A stretch of DNA of 6,524 bases from Chrysiogenales bacterium (GCA_004525465.1 SPCN01000134.1:1-6524), one strand, 5' to 3'; positions 1 to 6,373 are shown, counted from the stretch's first letter. Notes: generated from the sequence alone by a model not told the origin. Translations and numbers: made by a program.

Positions 1-544
1 ATAATAGCATATTTTTGTGTTTTTTGGTAGGATAGCCTTTGTTTTGGGCCAAATCGTAATCCGGAAAAAATCCCGCAAATTTTTCGAGTAGAAAGTCCCG
101 GAAAACCTTGGCGATGATCGACGCGGCGGCGATGGATAGGCTCTTGTCGTCTCCCTTAATGACGGACCGGCCGTTAACCTTTAGAAAATCGGGAACCATG
201 GCGTCGACCAGGACATAATCCGGCTTGATCTGCAGATGCTGGACGGCCTGGCGCATGGATTGCTTGGTGGCCTCAAGAATATTGCTGCGGTCGATCTCAT
301 CGTTCCAACACCAGCCGATAGAATATGCCAGCGCTTTTTCATAAATATCGTGTGCCAGTCTTAGCCTTTGTGCGGGAGTGAGTTTTTTTGAATCCCGATA
401 TTGGTAGTTAAGGCGTCCGGGATGTAAAATTACTGCCCCGGCGACCACGGGGCCAAACAGGCATCCCCGCCCTACCTCATCCACACCGCATATACGGCGA
501 TAATTTTTTTTGATTAATTCTGCTTCTATGGCAAAATCAGCCAT
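1..544 (-). CDS. rnhB: Ribonuclease HII (3' end cut by window edge)
   Basis: RNase HII nicks DNA on the 5' side of single embedded ribonucleotides and removes RNA from RNA/DNA hybrids in the cytoplasm. Translating from the ATG at 544 gives 181 residues with no stop before the window edge; the family is usually about 200 residues, so only the C-terminal tail is missing. All four expected acidic active-site residues are visible: D22 and E23 in the GVDEVGRG motif, D114 in LVDAM, and D132 in KGDDKS. Other family landmarks are DSKKL (51-55), AAASIIAKV (139-147) and NKGYPTKKH (168-176). The ATG shares one base with the rplS stop codon (TAATG), and only a CAGG lies just ahead of it, so translation is probably coupled to rplS. 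Adjacency of rplS and rnhB is common in bacteria. Family assignment is very secure. Confidence 0.96.
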   Translation of the reverse strand, partial: MADFAIEAELIKKNYRRICGVDEVGRGCLFGPVVAGAVILHPGRLNYQYRDSKKLTPAQRLRLAHDIYEKALAYSIGWCWNDEIDRSNILEATKQSMRQAVQHLQIKPDYVLVDAMVPDFLKVNGRSVIKGDDKSLSIAAASIIAKVFRDFLLEKFAGFFPDYDLAQNKGYPTKKHKNMLL

Positions 545-1002
545 TACCTGAGTTCTTTCAGGCGGGAGGCTTTGCCTTTTAGTTTTCTCAGGTAGAATAA
601 TTTCGCTCTTCTGATTTTGGTATGTTTCTTAATTTCAATTTTCTGGACCAACTTGGAATTCAATGGGAATATCCTTTCCACAGCGATACCGAACGAATTT
701 TTTCGCACGGTAATGGTTTTGGAAATTCCCGAATTCTTGATTGCGATCACCGTGCCTTCATAAATCTGGGTCCTTTCCTTACCGGCTTCGATGACCCGGT
801 AAAATACCTTAAGTTCGTCTCCAGGCCTGATTTCGGGAATATCGCTGCGCAATTCTTGGAAATTTTTAATGTCCTTTTTTTCTGTGGGCTCTTTTGGCAT
901 GGTTTCCTGGGCTTGATTATCTTTGACGGTGGTTTGCGGTTTTTTTTTGGCTTCAGCTTTTTCAACCGGGCGCTTTTTGCTTTTTTTCTTTTCTTCTGTC
1001 AT
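544..1002 (-). CDS. rplS: 50S ribosomal protein L19 with Lys/Glu-rich N-terminal extension
   Basis: L19 is a large-subunit protein at the 30S/50S interface. The 152-residue product carries the canonical L19 core from about residue 44 onward: LRSDIPEIRPGD (51-62), an EGTVIAIK strand (82-89), TVRKNSFGIAVERIFPL (98-114) and the C-terminal RRAKLFYLR (131-139). Typical L19 is about 115 residues, so residues 1-43 are an extra low-complexity segment rich in Lys and Glu. The start at 1002 is chosen because AGGAGA lies 6 nt upstream and a strong promoter lies just behind it. A further in-frame ATG at 1071 falls inside that promoter and cannot be the start. An alternative ATG at codon 35 (900) would give 118 residues, close to the usual length, but has only AGGA at 4-nt spacing. 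Codons 19-21 form an A9 run (940-948). Heads an rplS-rnhB operon. Confidence 0.96.
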   Translation of the reverse strand: MTEEKKKSKKRPVEKAEAKKKPQTTVKDNQAQETMPKEPTEKKDIKNFQELRSDIPEIRPGDELKVFYRVIEAGKERTQIYEGTVIAIKNSGISKTITVRKNSFGIAVERIFPLNSKLVQKIEIKKHTKIRRAKLFYLRKLKGKASRLKELR

Positions 1003-1008
1003 TTTTGG

Positions 1009-1014
1009 TCTCCT
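1009..1014 (-). promoter_or_regulatory. rplS ribosome binding site
   Basis: On the minus strand the sequence reads AGGAGA followed by 6 nt and the ATG at 1002. This is a good Shine-Dalgarno match at standard spacing. It favours the extended L19 start at 1002 over the internal ATG at 900, which has only a weaker AGGA. Confidence 0.85.
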
Positions 1015-1042
1015 AAATTGGCAGTGAGTTGATTGATTGCTT

Positions 1043-1071
1043 ATTATACTATTTTTGGGGGGATTTTTCAA
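1043..1071 (-). promoter_or_regulatory. Sigma70-type promoter for rplS-rnhB
   Basis: Reading the minus strand, TTGAAA (1071-1066, five of six matches to the -35 consensus) is followed by exactly 17 nt and a perfect TATAAT (1048-1043). The predicted transcription start is near 1036, giving a 5' leader of about 34 nt before the rplS ATG. That leader is too short for a structured ribosomal-protein autoregulatory element. The promoter sits between the porin terminator and rplS, so the rplS-rnhB unit appears to be transcribed independently of the upstream genes. Confidence 0.85.
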
Positions 1072-1110
1072 TATGTCTTTATCGTCAGCCCTGGATCGAT
1101 GTCATGAGAT

Positions 1111-1150
1111 AGAAAAGAATGGCAGGGCCGCCGCCCGCGGCGGCCCTGCC
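1111..1150 (-). terminator. Rho-independent terminator of the FadL/OmpP1 gene
   Basis: A perfect 13-bp GC-rich inverted repeat (1121-1133 with 1138-1150) has a 4-nt loop (1134-1137). Read on the minus strand, the stem is followed directly by ATTCTTTTCT, a T-rich tract at 1120-1111. The stem begins 19 bases past the porin stop codon. On the plus strand the stem is followed by AAGTTAG, so it is expected to work only for minus-strand transcripts. The T tract is interrupted, but the stem is unusually strong. Confidence 0.85.
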
Positions 1151-1169
1151 AAGTTAGAACGAGAAAAGG

Positions 1170-2429
1170 TTAGTTGAAATGATACGCGATGGTGATGCTG
1201 GGCACCATGATGTTCATGTTGTGCACGCCCGGCATCTTGGAAGTGAGTGCCAAGGGCACGGTTTGCTCCTGGCCGCGGAGGATCTCCAGCGCGGCGTTGA
1301 CGCTGAACTTGGCGCTCGTATAGCCGACGCCGAAGGTGAACATGTTGTAGGGGATCTGCGGCAGCAGGATGTTCATCGTGGCTAGCGGCGCGGGTGACGG
1401 GTCCCTCATGTAGCCAAGGCGCACCGCCCACTGTTCACAGAACATATATTCGGCGCCGATGCGGTATTGAATGCAATCCTTCCAATCCAGCTCGAGGGTT
1501 TGGTCAAAGGCGCCCTTGTAGACCGGATGGCCCATGAGCAGGGTCCATGTGGTGTCGGAGAACTCGACCGGAATCTCGTTCAGCTTTTTCCAATTGGTCC
1601 AGTTGACGTCAACGGCCAGCCGCAGCTTGTCCATGGGCTTGAAGCTGACGCCGGCGCCCAGCCACATCGGTAGCGTGGTCTTGCGCGTGATCTCACTCTC
1701 GGTGGCCGCACCCAGCAGATTGGCCGAGGCCATTGTGGCATCGCCTTTGAGGGTGACATTGACCGGGAGCTTGTAGCTGAGGCCGAAAGCCAGCTTATCG
1801 CTGGGCGTGAACTGCATGCCGAAAGTGGCGCCTAAGCCCATGCCGGTCAGGCTCTCTTCGTACTGGCCCACGCCCGGGCGCTTGATGTCCATCATGCCGA
1901 TGTTTAAGTTGATCGTGGCTCCGACGGCCAGCTGGTCGCTGATCTTGTAGGCCACGAGCGGGGAGACGGTTACCACCCCGAGAAAGCTTTCCCAGGCGTA
2001 GACCTTGCCGCCGGCGAGGTTCTTTAGTTGGTCACCGTCCCAGGAGGCGCCGGTTCCCGAGGGCGTGTATATGCCGAGGCCGATTGTCAGCTTATCCGAG
2101 AGCGGCTTGATGAAGCCGAGCGCGCCGGCGGGGTAGAGCTTGCTGTTCGTCTTGGCATCGACGCCAAAAGCGGCTGCATTGTAGGTGCCGCTGGGCAGCA
2201 GGTTGGTCTCGAAGAGTGAGATCCATGTGCCCTTGGCGTTGGCCGCTCCGGCGGGATTGAAGTAGAAGAGGCTGACGTCGTTGGTCCAGGAGATCACCGC
2301 CCCGGCCATGCCCATGGCGCGCGAACCCGAACCGTTGAGGTTCAGGCCATTGGCAGAAAGAGTAATGCCGGTAAACGCGATCAGGACGACGGTCAAAAGA
2401 AGCCGAATACTGTTTCCTTTTTGTTTCAT
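1170..2429 (-). CDS. FadL/OmpP1/TodX-family outer-membrane transport protein
   Basis: Proteins of this family are monomeric 14-stranded outer-membrane barrels with an N-terminal hatch; they take up long-chain fatty acids, aromatic hydrocarbons or other hydrophobic compounds. The 419-residue product starts with a Sec signal peptide (MKQK, hydrophobic core about 8-24, likely cleavage after A26). The family's N-terminal signature follows: NGLNLNGSGSRAMGMAGA (27-44), then YFNPAG (56-61). The rest alternates polar and hydrophobic residues as in beta strands and ends in ITIAYHFN, with the terminal aromatic one residue from the end. The start is the ATG at 2429, since GGGAGG sits 4 nt upstream. The in-frame TTG at 2441 would place the ribosome site inside the gene. 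It has its own promoter and terminator, so it looks monocistronic. Lys codons are mostly AAG (19 of 23 by my count). Substrate cannot be told from sequence. Confidence 0.92.
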   Translation of the reverse strand: MKQKGNSIRLLLTVVLIAFTGITLSANGLNLNGSGSRAMGMAGAVISWTNDVSLFYFNPAGAANAKGTWISLFETNLLPSGTYNAAAFGVDAKTNSKLYPAGALGFIKPLSDKLTIGLGIYTPSGTGASWDGDQLKNLAGGKVYAWESFLGVVTVSPLVAYKISDQLAVGATINLNIGMMDIKRPGVGQYEESLTGMGLGATFGMQFTPSDKLAFGLSYKLPVNVTLKGDATMASANLLGAATESEITRKTTLPMWLGAGVSFKPMDKLRLAVDVNWTNWKKLNEIPVEFSDTTWTLLMGHPVYKGAFDQTLELDWKDCIQYRIGAEYMFCEQWAVRLGYMRDPSPAPLATMNILLPQIPYNMFTFGVGYTSAKFSVNAALEILRGQEQTVPLALTSKMPGVHNMNIMVPSITIAYHFN

Positions 2430-2433
2430 TTTT

Positions 2434-2439
2434 CCTCCC
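2434..2439 (-). promoter_or_regulatory. Ribosome binding site of the FadL/OmpP1 gene
   Basis: Minus-strand GGGAGG is followed by AAAA and the ATG at 2429. It fixes the start at that ATG and excludes the in-frame TTG at 2441, which lies upstream of it. Confidence 0.85.
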
Positions 2440-2458
2440 AAAATTTAGTTGAAAAAAA

Positions 2459-2487
2459 ACAATAATATATTCCGTTAAAAAAGTCAA
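2459..2487 (-). promoter_or_regulatory. Probable sigma70 promoter for the FadL/OmpP1 gene
   Basis: On the minus strand TTGACT (2487-2482, five of six matches) is followed by 17 nt and TATTGT (2464-2459, four of six matches). The predicted start is near 2452, leaving a leader of about 23 nt. The -35 box lies 3 bp past the endoQ stop codon. I see no hairpin terminator between endoQ and this promoter, so some read-through from endoQ is possible. The -10 box is imperfect and overlaps other TATATT/TATTAT choices at worse spacing. Confidence 0.6.
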
Positions 2488-2489
2488 CC

Positions 2490-3683
2490 TTATTTTGAGT
2501 TTGAAAAATCCAGGGTGATTTTCCCGTAAACCCCGTCATAGCCGGGCACGCGGCGGACGCGGTTTTCACGCATGGCCTGAATGGCGGCGGCCAGTCGTTC
2601 GTCGGTCTTGGAGATCTCTGGGATCGGCAGGCTCTGCAAAATATGGAATTCCGGACCCAGTAGATCGATCAGTGAAAAATAATACTGGCAGACCTTCTTG
2701 GCATTTTCGCCGCAATTCAGGAGTTGGGACAGGATCTGCTTCAGGGGGATCTGGTAGGTAAAGGGGATCGGATTTTCCGCTTCGCAGTCGGCAAGTTCCT
2801 CTGCCCGGTACAGGACCCCCAGGGTCAGGGGCTTGCCGCAGACCGGGCATATTCCGCCCAATTTCCGGGTTTGAGACGGGGACAGGGATATCCCGCATAG
2901 GCGGTGGCCGTCATGGTGGTATTTGCCTTGTTCTGGAAAGAATTCAATGGTACGGACAATGTTGCCGCTTTGTATGGCCTGGGAAATGCCGTTATAGCTT
3001 ATCGGGCAGTCGAACTCGTTGGCTTCGCGGCCCAGGTTCTGGGCAGAATGGGCGTCGGAATTGGATAAGATCGTGTAGCGCCGCAGTGATGATACCCGGG
3101 ACAGCATGGGGGGGTCGGCTGACAATCCCGTTTCCACGGCATGGATAAAAGGGGCAACATCTTCGAAACATTCTTCCAGACTGTCGAATCCAGATTTAGA
3201 TCCCAACAGGGAAAACCAGGGGGTCCAGATATGGGCGGGAATGATCATTGCCCGGTCATCGATATCCAGAATTTCAGCGCTCAGGTCGCGGACCGCTGCG
3301 CCCAGTATGGGGCGGCCGTCAGAGCGAAGATTGAAACGCCGGCCCAGGCTGGAATTGATTTTTTCCACCGTATCCAAAGATGGCGCCAGGACGAGAAGGT
3401 GAACCTTGCGTACCCGGTTGTTCTTTTTGTAGATCAGGGAAATTTCCGAACTCAGGATAAAATAGATATCCGGCTTGCTTTTTTTCAGGCTGTATAGCCC
3501 CGGGGCGTTTTCGTACAGGGATGATTTCAGGCTCTGGAACCAGAGCGGATGGGTGAAATCGCCGCTGCCCACGACAGTAAGACCTTTGATCCCGGCCCAG
3601 TGGGCCAGTTCCGGCAGTTCGAGTGCCGGAGAAGTGCTGCGCGAATGGCGTGAATGGATATGAAAATCGGCATAAAAACCCAT
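2490..3683 (-). CDS. endoQ: Endonuclease Q (PHP-domain DNA repair nuclease)
   Basis: Endonuclease Q cleaves DNA on the 5' side of deaminated bases (uracil, hypoxanthine, xanthine) and abasic sites; it is best known from Thermococcales archaea and occurs in some bacteria. The 397-residue product has the full family layout. An N-terminal PHP metal-binding domain shows DFHIHSRHS (H8, H10, H13), GSGDFTHP (D42, H45), SSE (E80), H95, PAHIW (H151) and SNSDAHS (D210, H212). After it come FFPEQGKYHHDGHRLC (248-263) and CPVCGKPLTLGVLYRAEELAD (279-299), a Cys-rich zinc-site region with C263, C279 and C282. The C-terminus carries PGYDGVYGKI. Length is close to the archaeal protein (about 420). No active-site residue looks lost. 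The ATG directly follows the stop codon of the glycosidase gene (TAAATG) with no clear Shine-Dalgarno, suggesting translational coupling. I identified the family from memory of its motifs. Confidence 0.9.
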   Translation of the reverse strand: MGFYADFHIHSRHSRSTSPALELPELAHWAGIKGLTVVGSGDFTHPLWFQSLKSSLYENAPGLYSLKKSKPDIYFILSSEISLIYKKNNRVRKVHLLVLAPSLDTVEKINSSLGRRFNLRSDGRPILGAAVRDLSAEILDIDDRAMIIPAHIWTPWFSLLGSKSGFDSLEECFEDVAPFIHAVETGLSADPPMLSRVSSLRRYTILSNSDAHSAQNLGREANEFDCPISYNGISQAIQSGNIVRTIEFFPEQGKYHHDGHRLCGISLSPSQTRKLGGICPVCGKPLTLGVLYRAEELADCEAENPIPFTYQIPLKQILSQLLNCGENAKKVCQYYFSLIDLLGPEFHILQSLPIPEISKTDERLAAAIQAMRENRVRRVPGYDGVYGKITLDFSNSK

Positions 3684-5141
3684 TTAGCGGATTTTCTTGA
3701 ATTTTTGAATATCCTCTTTTAAATAAAATTCCAGCAAGTCGTGCGGAGCCATTCTGCTGATCGTGGCCAGATTTTTATCAACCAGTAAGGCCAAGGGGGC
3801 AAGCGGGGTATCAAGGTATTCGGTTTTTAAAATTTCGACCAAATCTTTGGTTTTATGGTATAAGGCTTCGGGAAGTGGCTGATTCATATTGATCCAGCCG
3901 TTTTCAGAAAGCAGCGTTAGCGCTTCTTCCAGTATTCCCCTGCCCAGTTTGAAAACTCGGGAGTCGGCCAGGGCGATTTTCAGGAATTCTTCGTTCAGAT
4001 CATAATACATATCCACTGTTTTTTTAGCACTGGCCGAATAGCCCCGCAAAAAATCACTGGTTTGGCGCATTTTTTGCAGCCCCGGGTTCTGGGCAGCGGG
4101 AGCACCATTGTTAACGGTCTGCTCGGCGTAGCATTTGTTATTGATTTTTCCTTCGTCGGGATCACCCGGATCGGGAATGATTCCGGCGATATAATCTTTG
4201 TAGGTTGAGTATGCGGGTTTGTGCTCCAAGTTCCGGCGCAGGATGCCCCAAGGTAGAACGGCGGGGTTGGGGTCGTCGATGATTGCATAAAAAAATACTT
4301 TTTGCGGGTAGTTCTTGCGGGCCCGGGTGTGCAGCATGTCCAGGTAGCGGTTGGACTGCATGATTTCCGAGTATTTGCTGGTGTTCCATCCGGTTTCGGT
4401 GATCCAGAAAGGTTTGTTTTCCTGCCCAGATTCCTGGATGATGGTTTTCACTGCCGGAATGAACTTGTCGCCCTCTTCCAACAGTTCGTACATATAATAT
4501 ACTCCATGATCTTCGTAAATATGGTGGGAAATGATATCGAAATAATTACCGGCGTTGTCCAGAATGTATTTCATCCAGAAATACCATTCCGTACCGGCTT
4601 CGGTCTTGTGGCTCAAGTCGGGGCCAACTATGAAAGCCGCCGGGTCGGCACCGCGGATGGTTTGCGCGGCCGGAAGCAATATCTGTTGGACGAATTTGTC
4701 CTTGCCCAGGGCAAAGAAAATTTTAAGATTTGGTTCATTCCATATGCCCCAATACTTGATCTTGCTTTTATAGCGCGCGATGGTGCGGGACACAAAATTT
4801 TTCCAATCCGCGACATTGGTGGCGGGATATGTGCTCCCCTTTTTGCCGTTGGCCCAGCCGGGTGTGAAGCTGATGGAGGCGTAAATGGATAGTCCTTTGG
4901 CAGTGGCGTAATTGACCACGCGGTCCACTTCATTGTAGTAAAACTTTCCTTTGCTGGTTTCGATGGTGTTCCAGTTGATGTCGATGCGGATCCAGGCGAT
5001 CCCGGCCGCCTTGACTTTGGCCAGTGTCTCGTTTTGGGCCAGGTGGACGTTGATGCCGTAAGGCAGTGGTGAAATGGTGATCGCCGCCAGTTGGATCGCT
5101 CCCAGCAGGACAATCACGGTGCAAAGCTGCAATTTTTTCAT
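3684..5141 (-). CDS. Secreted clan GH-A glycoside hydrolase (GH39/GH5-like) with CFI-box-like C-terminal domain
   Basis: This is a retaining glycosidase expected to act outside the cytoplasm. From the ATG at 5141 it has 485 residues: a signal peptide (MKK, hydrophobic core to about L18, probable cleavage after A20), then a TIM barrel over about 25-318. The acid/base Glu is E136 in WGIWNEPN and the nucleophile is E249 in WITETGW; HHIY (206-209) fits the strand-6 His of clan GH-A. The overall pattern resembles GH39 and PslG-like enzymes, but family and substrate are not decided. An Asp/Pro-rich linker (about 323-335) leads to a helical domain (337-485) starting with CYA and containing LQKMRQTSDFLRGYSASAKK and MYYDLNEEFL, similar in spacing to the CFI-box C-terminal domain. 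An in-frame ATG at 5156 adds five residues but neither start has a good ribosome site; the shorter form gives the cleaner signal peptide. endoQ follows without a gap. Confidence 0.85.
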   Translation of the reverse strand: MKKLQLCTVIVLLGAIQLAAITISPLPYGINVHLAQNETLAKVKAAGIAWIRIDINWNTIETSKGKFYYNEVDRVVNYATAKGLSIYASISFTPGWANGKKGSTYPATNVADWKNFVSRTIARYKSKIKYWGIWNEPNLKIFFALGKDKFVQQILLPAAQTIRGADPAAFIVGPDLSHKTEAGTEWYFWMKYILDNAGNYFDIISHHIYEDHGVYYMYELLEEGDKFIPAVKTIIQESGQENKPFWITETGWNTSKYSEIMQSNRYLDMLHTRARKNYPQKVFFYAIIDDPNPAVLPWGILRRNLEHKPAYSTYKDYIAGIIPDPGDPDEGKINNKCYAEQTVNNGAPAAQNPGLQKMRQTSDFLRGYSASAKKTVDMYYDLNEEFLKIALADSRVFKLGRGILEEALTLLSENGWINMNQPLPEALYHKTKDLVEILKTEYLDTPLAPLALLVDKNLATISRMAPHDLLEFYLKEDIQKFKKIR

Positions 5142-5147
5142 GACACT

Positions 5148-5177
5148 ATTATACATGGTAAGTATGACCTAATGCAA
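5148..5177 (-). promoter_or_regulatory. Possible promoter for glycosidase-endoQ (perfect -10, poor -35)
   Basis: The minus strand has a perfect TATAAT at 5153-5148. The best upstream hexamer is TTGCAT (5177-5172) at 18-nt spacing, with only three of six consensus matches. With the usual -10 to start distance, transcription would begin at 5141, the A of the glycosidase ATG, which would make the message leaderless. The -10 match is good but the -35 is weak, and TATAAT could occur by chance. Confidence 0.4.
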
Positions 5178-5230
5178 CCTTCCGCCGTCAGGCGTTGACC
5201 GCCTGTTGTGCTTCGCGGAACCTGCGGTCC

Positions 5231-6304
5231 TCAGGATGCCTGGGGTGGATGCGGAGCCTGGTTTTTGACTGTGGTTTCCCTATTGAAAGTGAAGGAAAAA
5301 GCAAACAGCAGCAGCCCGATCACGCACACGGTCCCGGCCACGGTGATGACCGGTGAAATGAAATGCCGTGAAACCACCAGGGCCAGGCCGCCCATATGGT
5401 CGGAGAATATATCCTGCCAATGTGTCCAGGAAGAGGAATAATTGACCGGCCCGATGCGCATGGCCCAGGGGATGAGCCCTTTGACCAATGAGGTCATCGC
5501 CAGAACCAGGCCGCCGCCGATCATGGTCGCGCCGCCGCTCCAGCGTAAAAAATGGGTTTTGCTGCGGGCGGCGACCAGGGCCCCCAAAACAATGAAAACG
5601 GCCTGGATCAGGAACAAAAGATACGTGAACGATATCATGGTTTTGGCGATGTTGAAGCGGCGGTGCGGGAAATGGGATTTTTCCGTTAAACTGATTTGGT
5701 CCGGGATATCACGGGTGATGTGGCTGCGGATAAGGGCGATGGCGGTCGCTTCCTGCCCGGCTATGGGACGGCAGGGTGGCAGCGAGTCGTAGCGATTTTC
5801 TCTGAGCATGATCCGCTCCCAGTCGTGTGATTGGCTTTCAGAGCATGGGGGAAGCATTGCCATGACTTGGGACAGCCAGCGTTCCATGGTTGGGTGGCTG
5901 AAAACCGCCTTGAGGGGTCTCATGTCCAGCCAAATATCCCGGGCCGCGGTTTTGCCGTTCAGGATGTCACCCATAGTGCGCAATGATCCGGAAAGCTCTT
6001 TTTCCAACCAGTCATTCAGTCCGGTTTCTTTCATTAGTTCCCTGGGGGTCGGGCTGGCCCCGGCCATGGCCGTCAACCAGATCCGGGAAACATAATCGAG
6101 GTCGGAGTTTTCATCACGGGCGACCAGTACCATTCCGTCCAACAGATCGGGAATCTCGGCGATGATCTCTCCCGGGAGTTCGGACAGCGTTTTCTGAGAG
6201 ACTACGGCCTGGGTCAAACCCACGGCCCAGATAATCCCGAAAAGAATCGGGATGGCGAAAAAAATCATGATTAAAAGACCGAGAATGCTTCGCGTTTGAT
6301 TCAT
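5231..6304 (-). CDS. Unrecognised membrane protein, four predicted helices with large extracytoplasmic domain
   Basis: I do not recognise this family and assign no function. The 357-residue product has one N-terminal membrane helix (about 7-29), a soluble domain of roughly 190 residues, and three more helices (about 222-245, 255-275 and 316-340). The short loop ARSKTHFLR (246-254) and the tail NRETTVKN are basic or polar, so by the positive-inside rule both ends are cytoplasmic and the large domain is outside. That domain holds two LPPC motifs, at 151-154 and 175-178; these cysteines could form a disulfide. The start at 6304 is chosen because AAGGAG lies 6 nt upstream. The in-frame ATG at 6310 touches that ribosome site directly and is unlikely. 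There are 89 bp between its stop and the glycosidase ATG, without a clear terminator, so co-transcription with the downstream genes is possible. Confidence 0.75.
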   Translation of the reverse strand: MNQTRSILGLLIMIFFAIPILFGIIWAVGLTQAVVSQKTLSELPGEIIAEIPDLLDGMVLVARDENSDLDYVSRIWLTAMAGASPTPRELMKETGLNDWLEKELSGSLRTMGDILNGKTAARDIWLDMRPLKAVFSHPTMERWLSQVMAMLPPCSESQSHDWERIMLRENRYDSLPPCRPIAGQEATAIALIRSHITRDIPDQISLTEKSHFPHRRFNIAKTMISFTYLLFLIQAVFIVLGALVAARSKTHFLRWSGGATMIGGGLVLAMTSLVKGLIPWAMRIGPVNYSSSWTHWQDIFSDHMGGLALVVSRHFISPVITVAGTVCVIGLLLFAFSFTFNRETTVKNQAPHPPQAS

Positions 6305-6310
6305 GGGCAT

Positions 6311-6316
6311 CTCCTT
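6311..6316 (-). promoter_or_regulatory. Ribosome binding site of the membrane-protein gene
   Basis: Minus-strand AAGGAG is followed by ATGCCC and then the ATG at 6304, so spacing is 6 nt for that ATG and zero for the ATG at 6310. This sets the start at 6304. Confidence 0.8.
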
Positions 6317-6324
6317 TTTTTTAA

Positions 6325-6373
6325 AACGAAAAAAAAACCAAAAAGTTCCGACCCCGGAGCATACGACTGCCGG
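6325..6373 (-). terminator. Weak terminator-like element in the AT-rich gap
   Basis: An imperfect hairpin pairs CCGG (6354-6357) plus AG with CT plus CCGG (6370-6373), with one bulged base and a 7-nt loop. On the minus strand a T-rich run (CTTTTTGGTTTTTTTTT) begins about 9 nt beyond the stem; a tiny alternative stem TCCG/CGGA with loop GGGT (6347-6358) sits nearly against it. On the plus strand the larger hairpin is followed at once by TTTT and later a T9 run, but no plus-strand gene needs a terminator here. It could end the gene whose stop is at 6412. The stem is weak. Confidence 0.3.

Noticed and set aside
622..1032. Plus-strand open frame of 136 codons rich in Phe
   Set aside because: It is antisense to rplS; its Phe richness comes from the Lys AAA codons of L19, and it shows no family motif.
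1003..1036. L19 autoregulatory leader RNA upstream of rplS
   Set aside because: The predicted leader is only about 34 nt and shows no stable stem, too little for a structured protein-binding element.
1003..1071. Upstream in-frame ATG of rplS at 1071
   Set aside because: It lies inside the -35 box, so it would not be on the transcript, and the added residues have no L19 similarity.
1..3683. A combined repair island of RNase HII and endonuclease Q
   Set aside because: A porin gene, a strong terminator and two promoters separate them, so shared regulation or a joint pathway is not supported.
4302..4892. Plus-strand open frame of 196 codons
   Set aside because: It is antisense to the TIM barrel of the glycosidase, whose catalytic motifs are intact; no domain is visible in the antisense product.
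5189..5205. Hairpin CAGGCG-TTGAC-CGCCTG between the membrane-protein and glycosidase genes
   Set aside because: The stem is only 6 bp and has no T tract on the minus strand, so I do not call it a terminator.
5442..6095. Plus-strand open frames of 116 and 95 codons
   Set aside because: Both are antisense to the membrane-protein gene, which has a good ribosome site and coherent topology. The antisense products show nothing recognisable.
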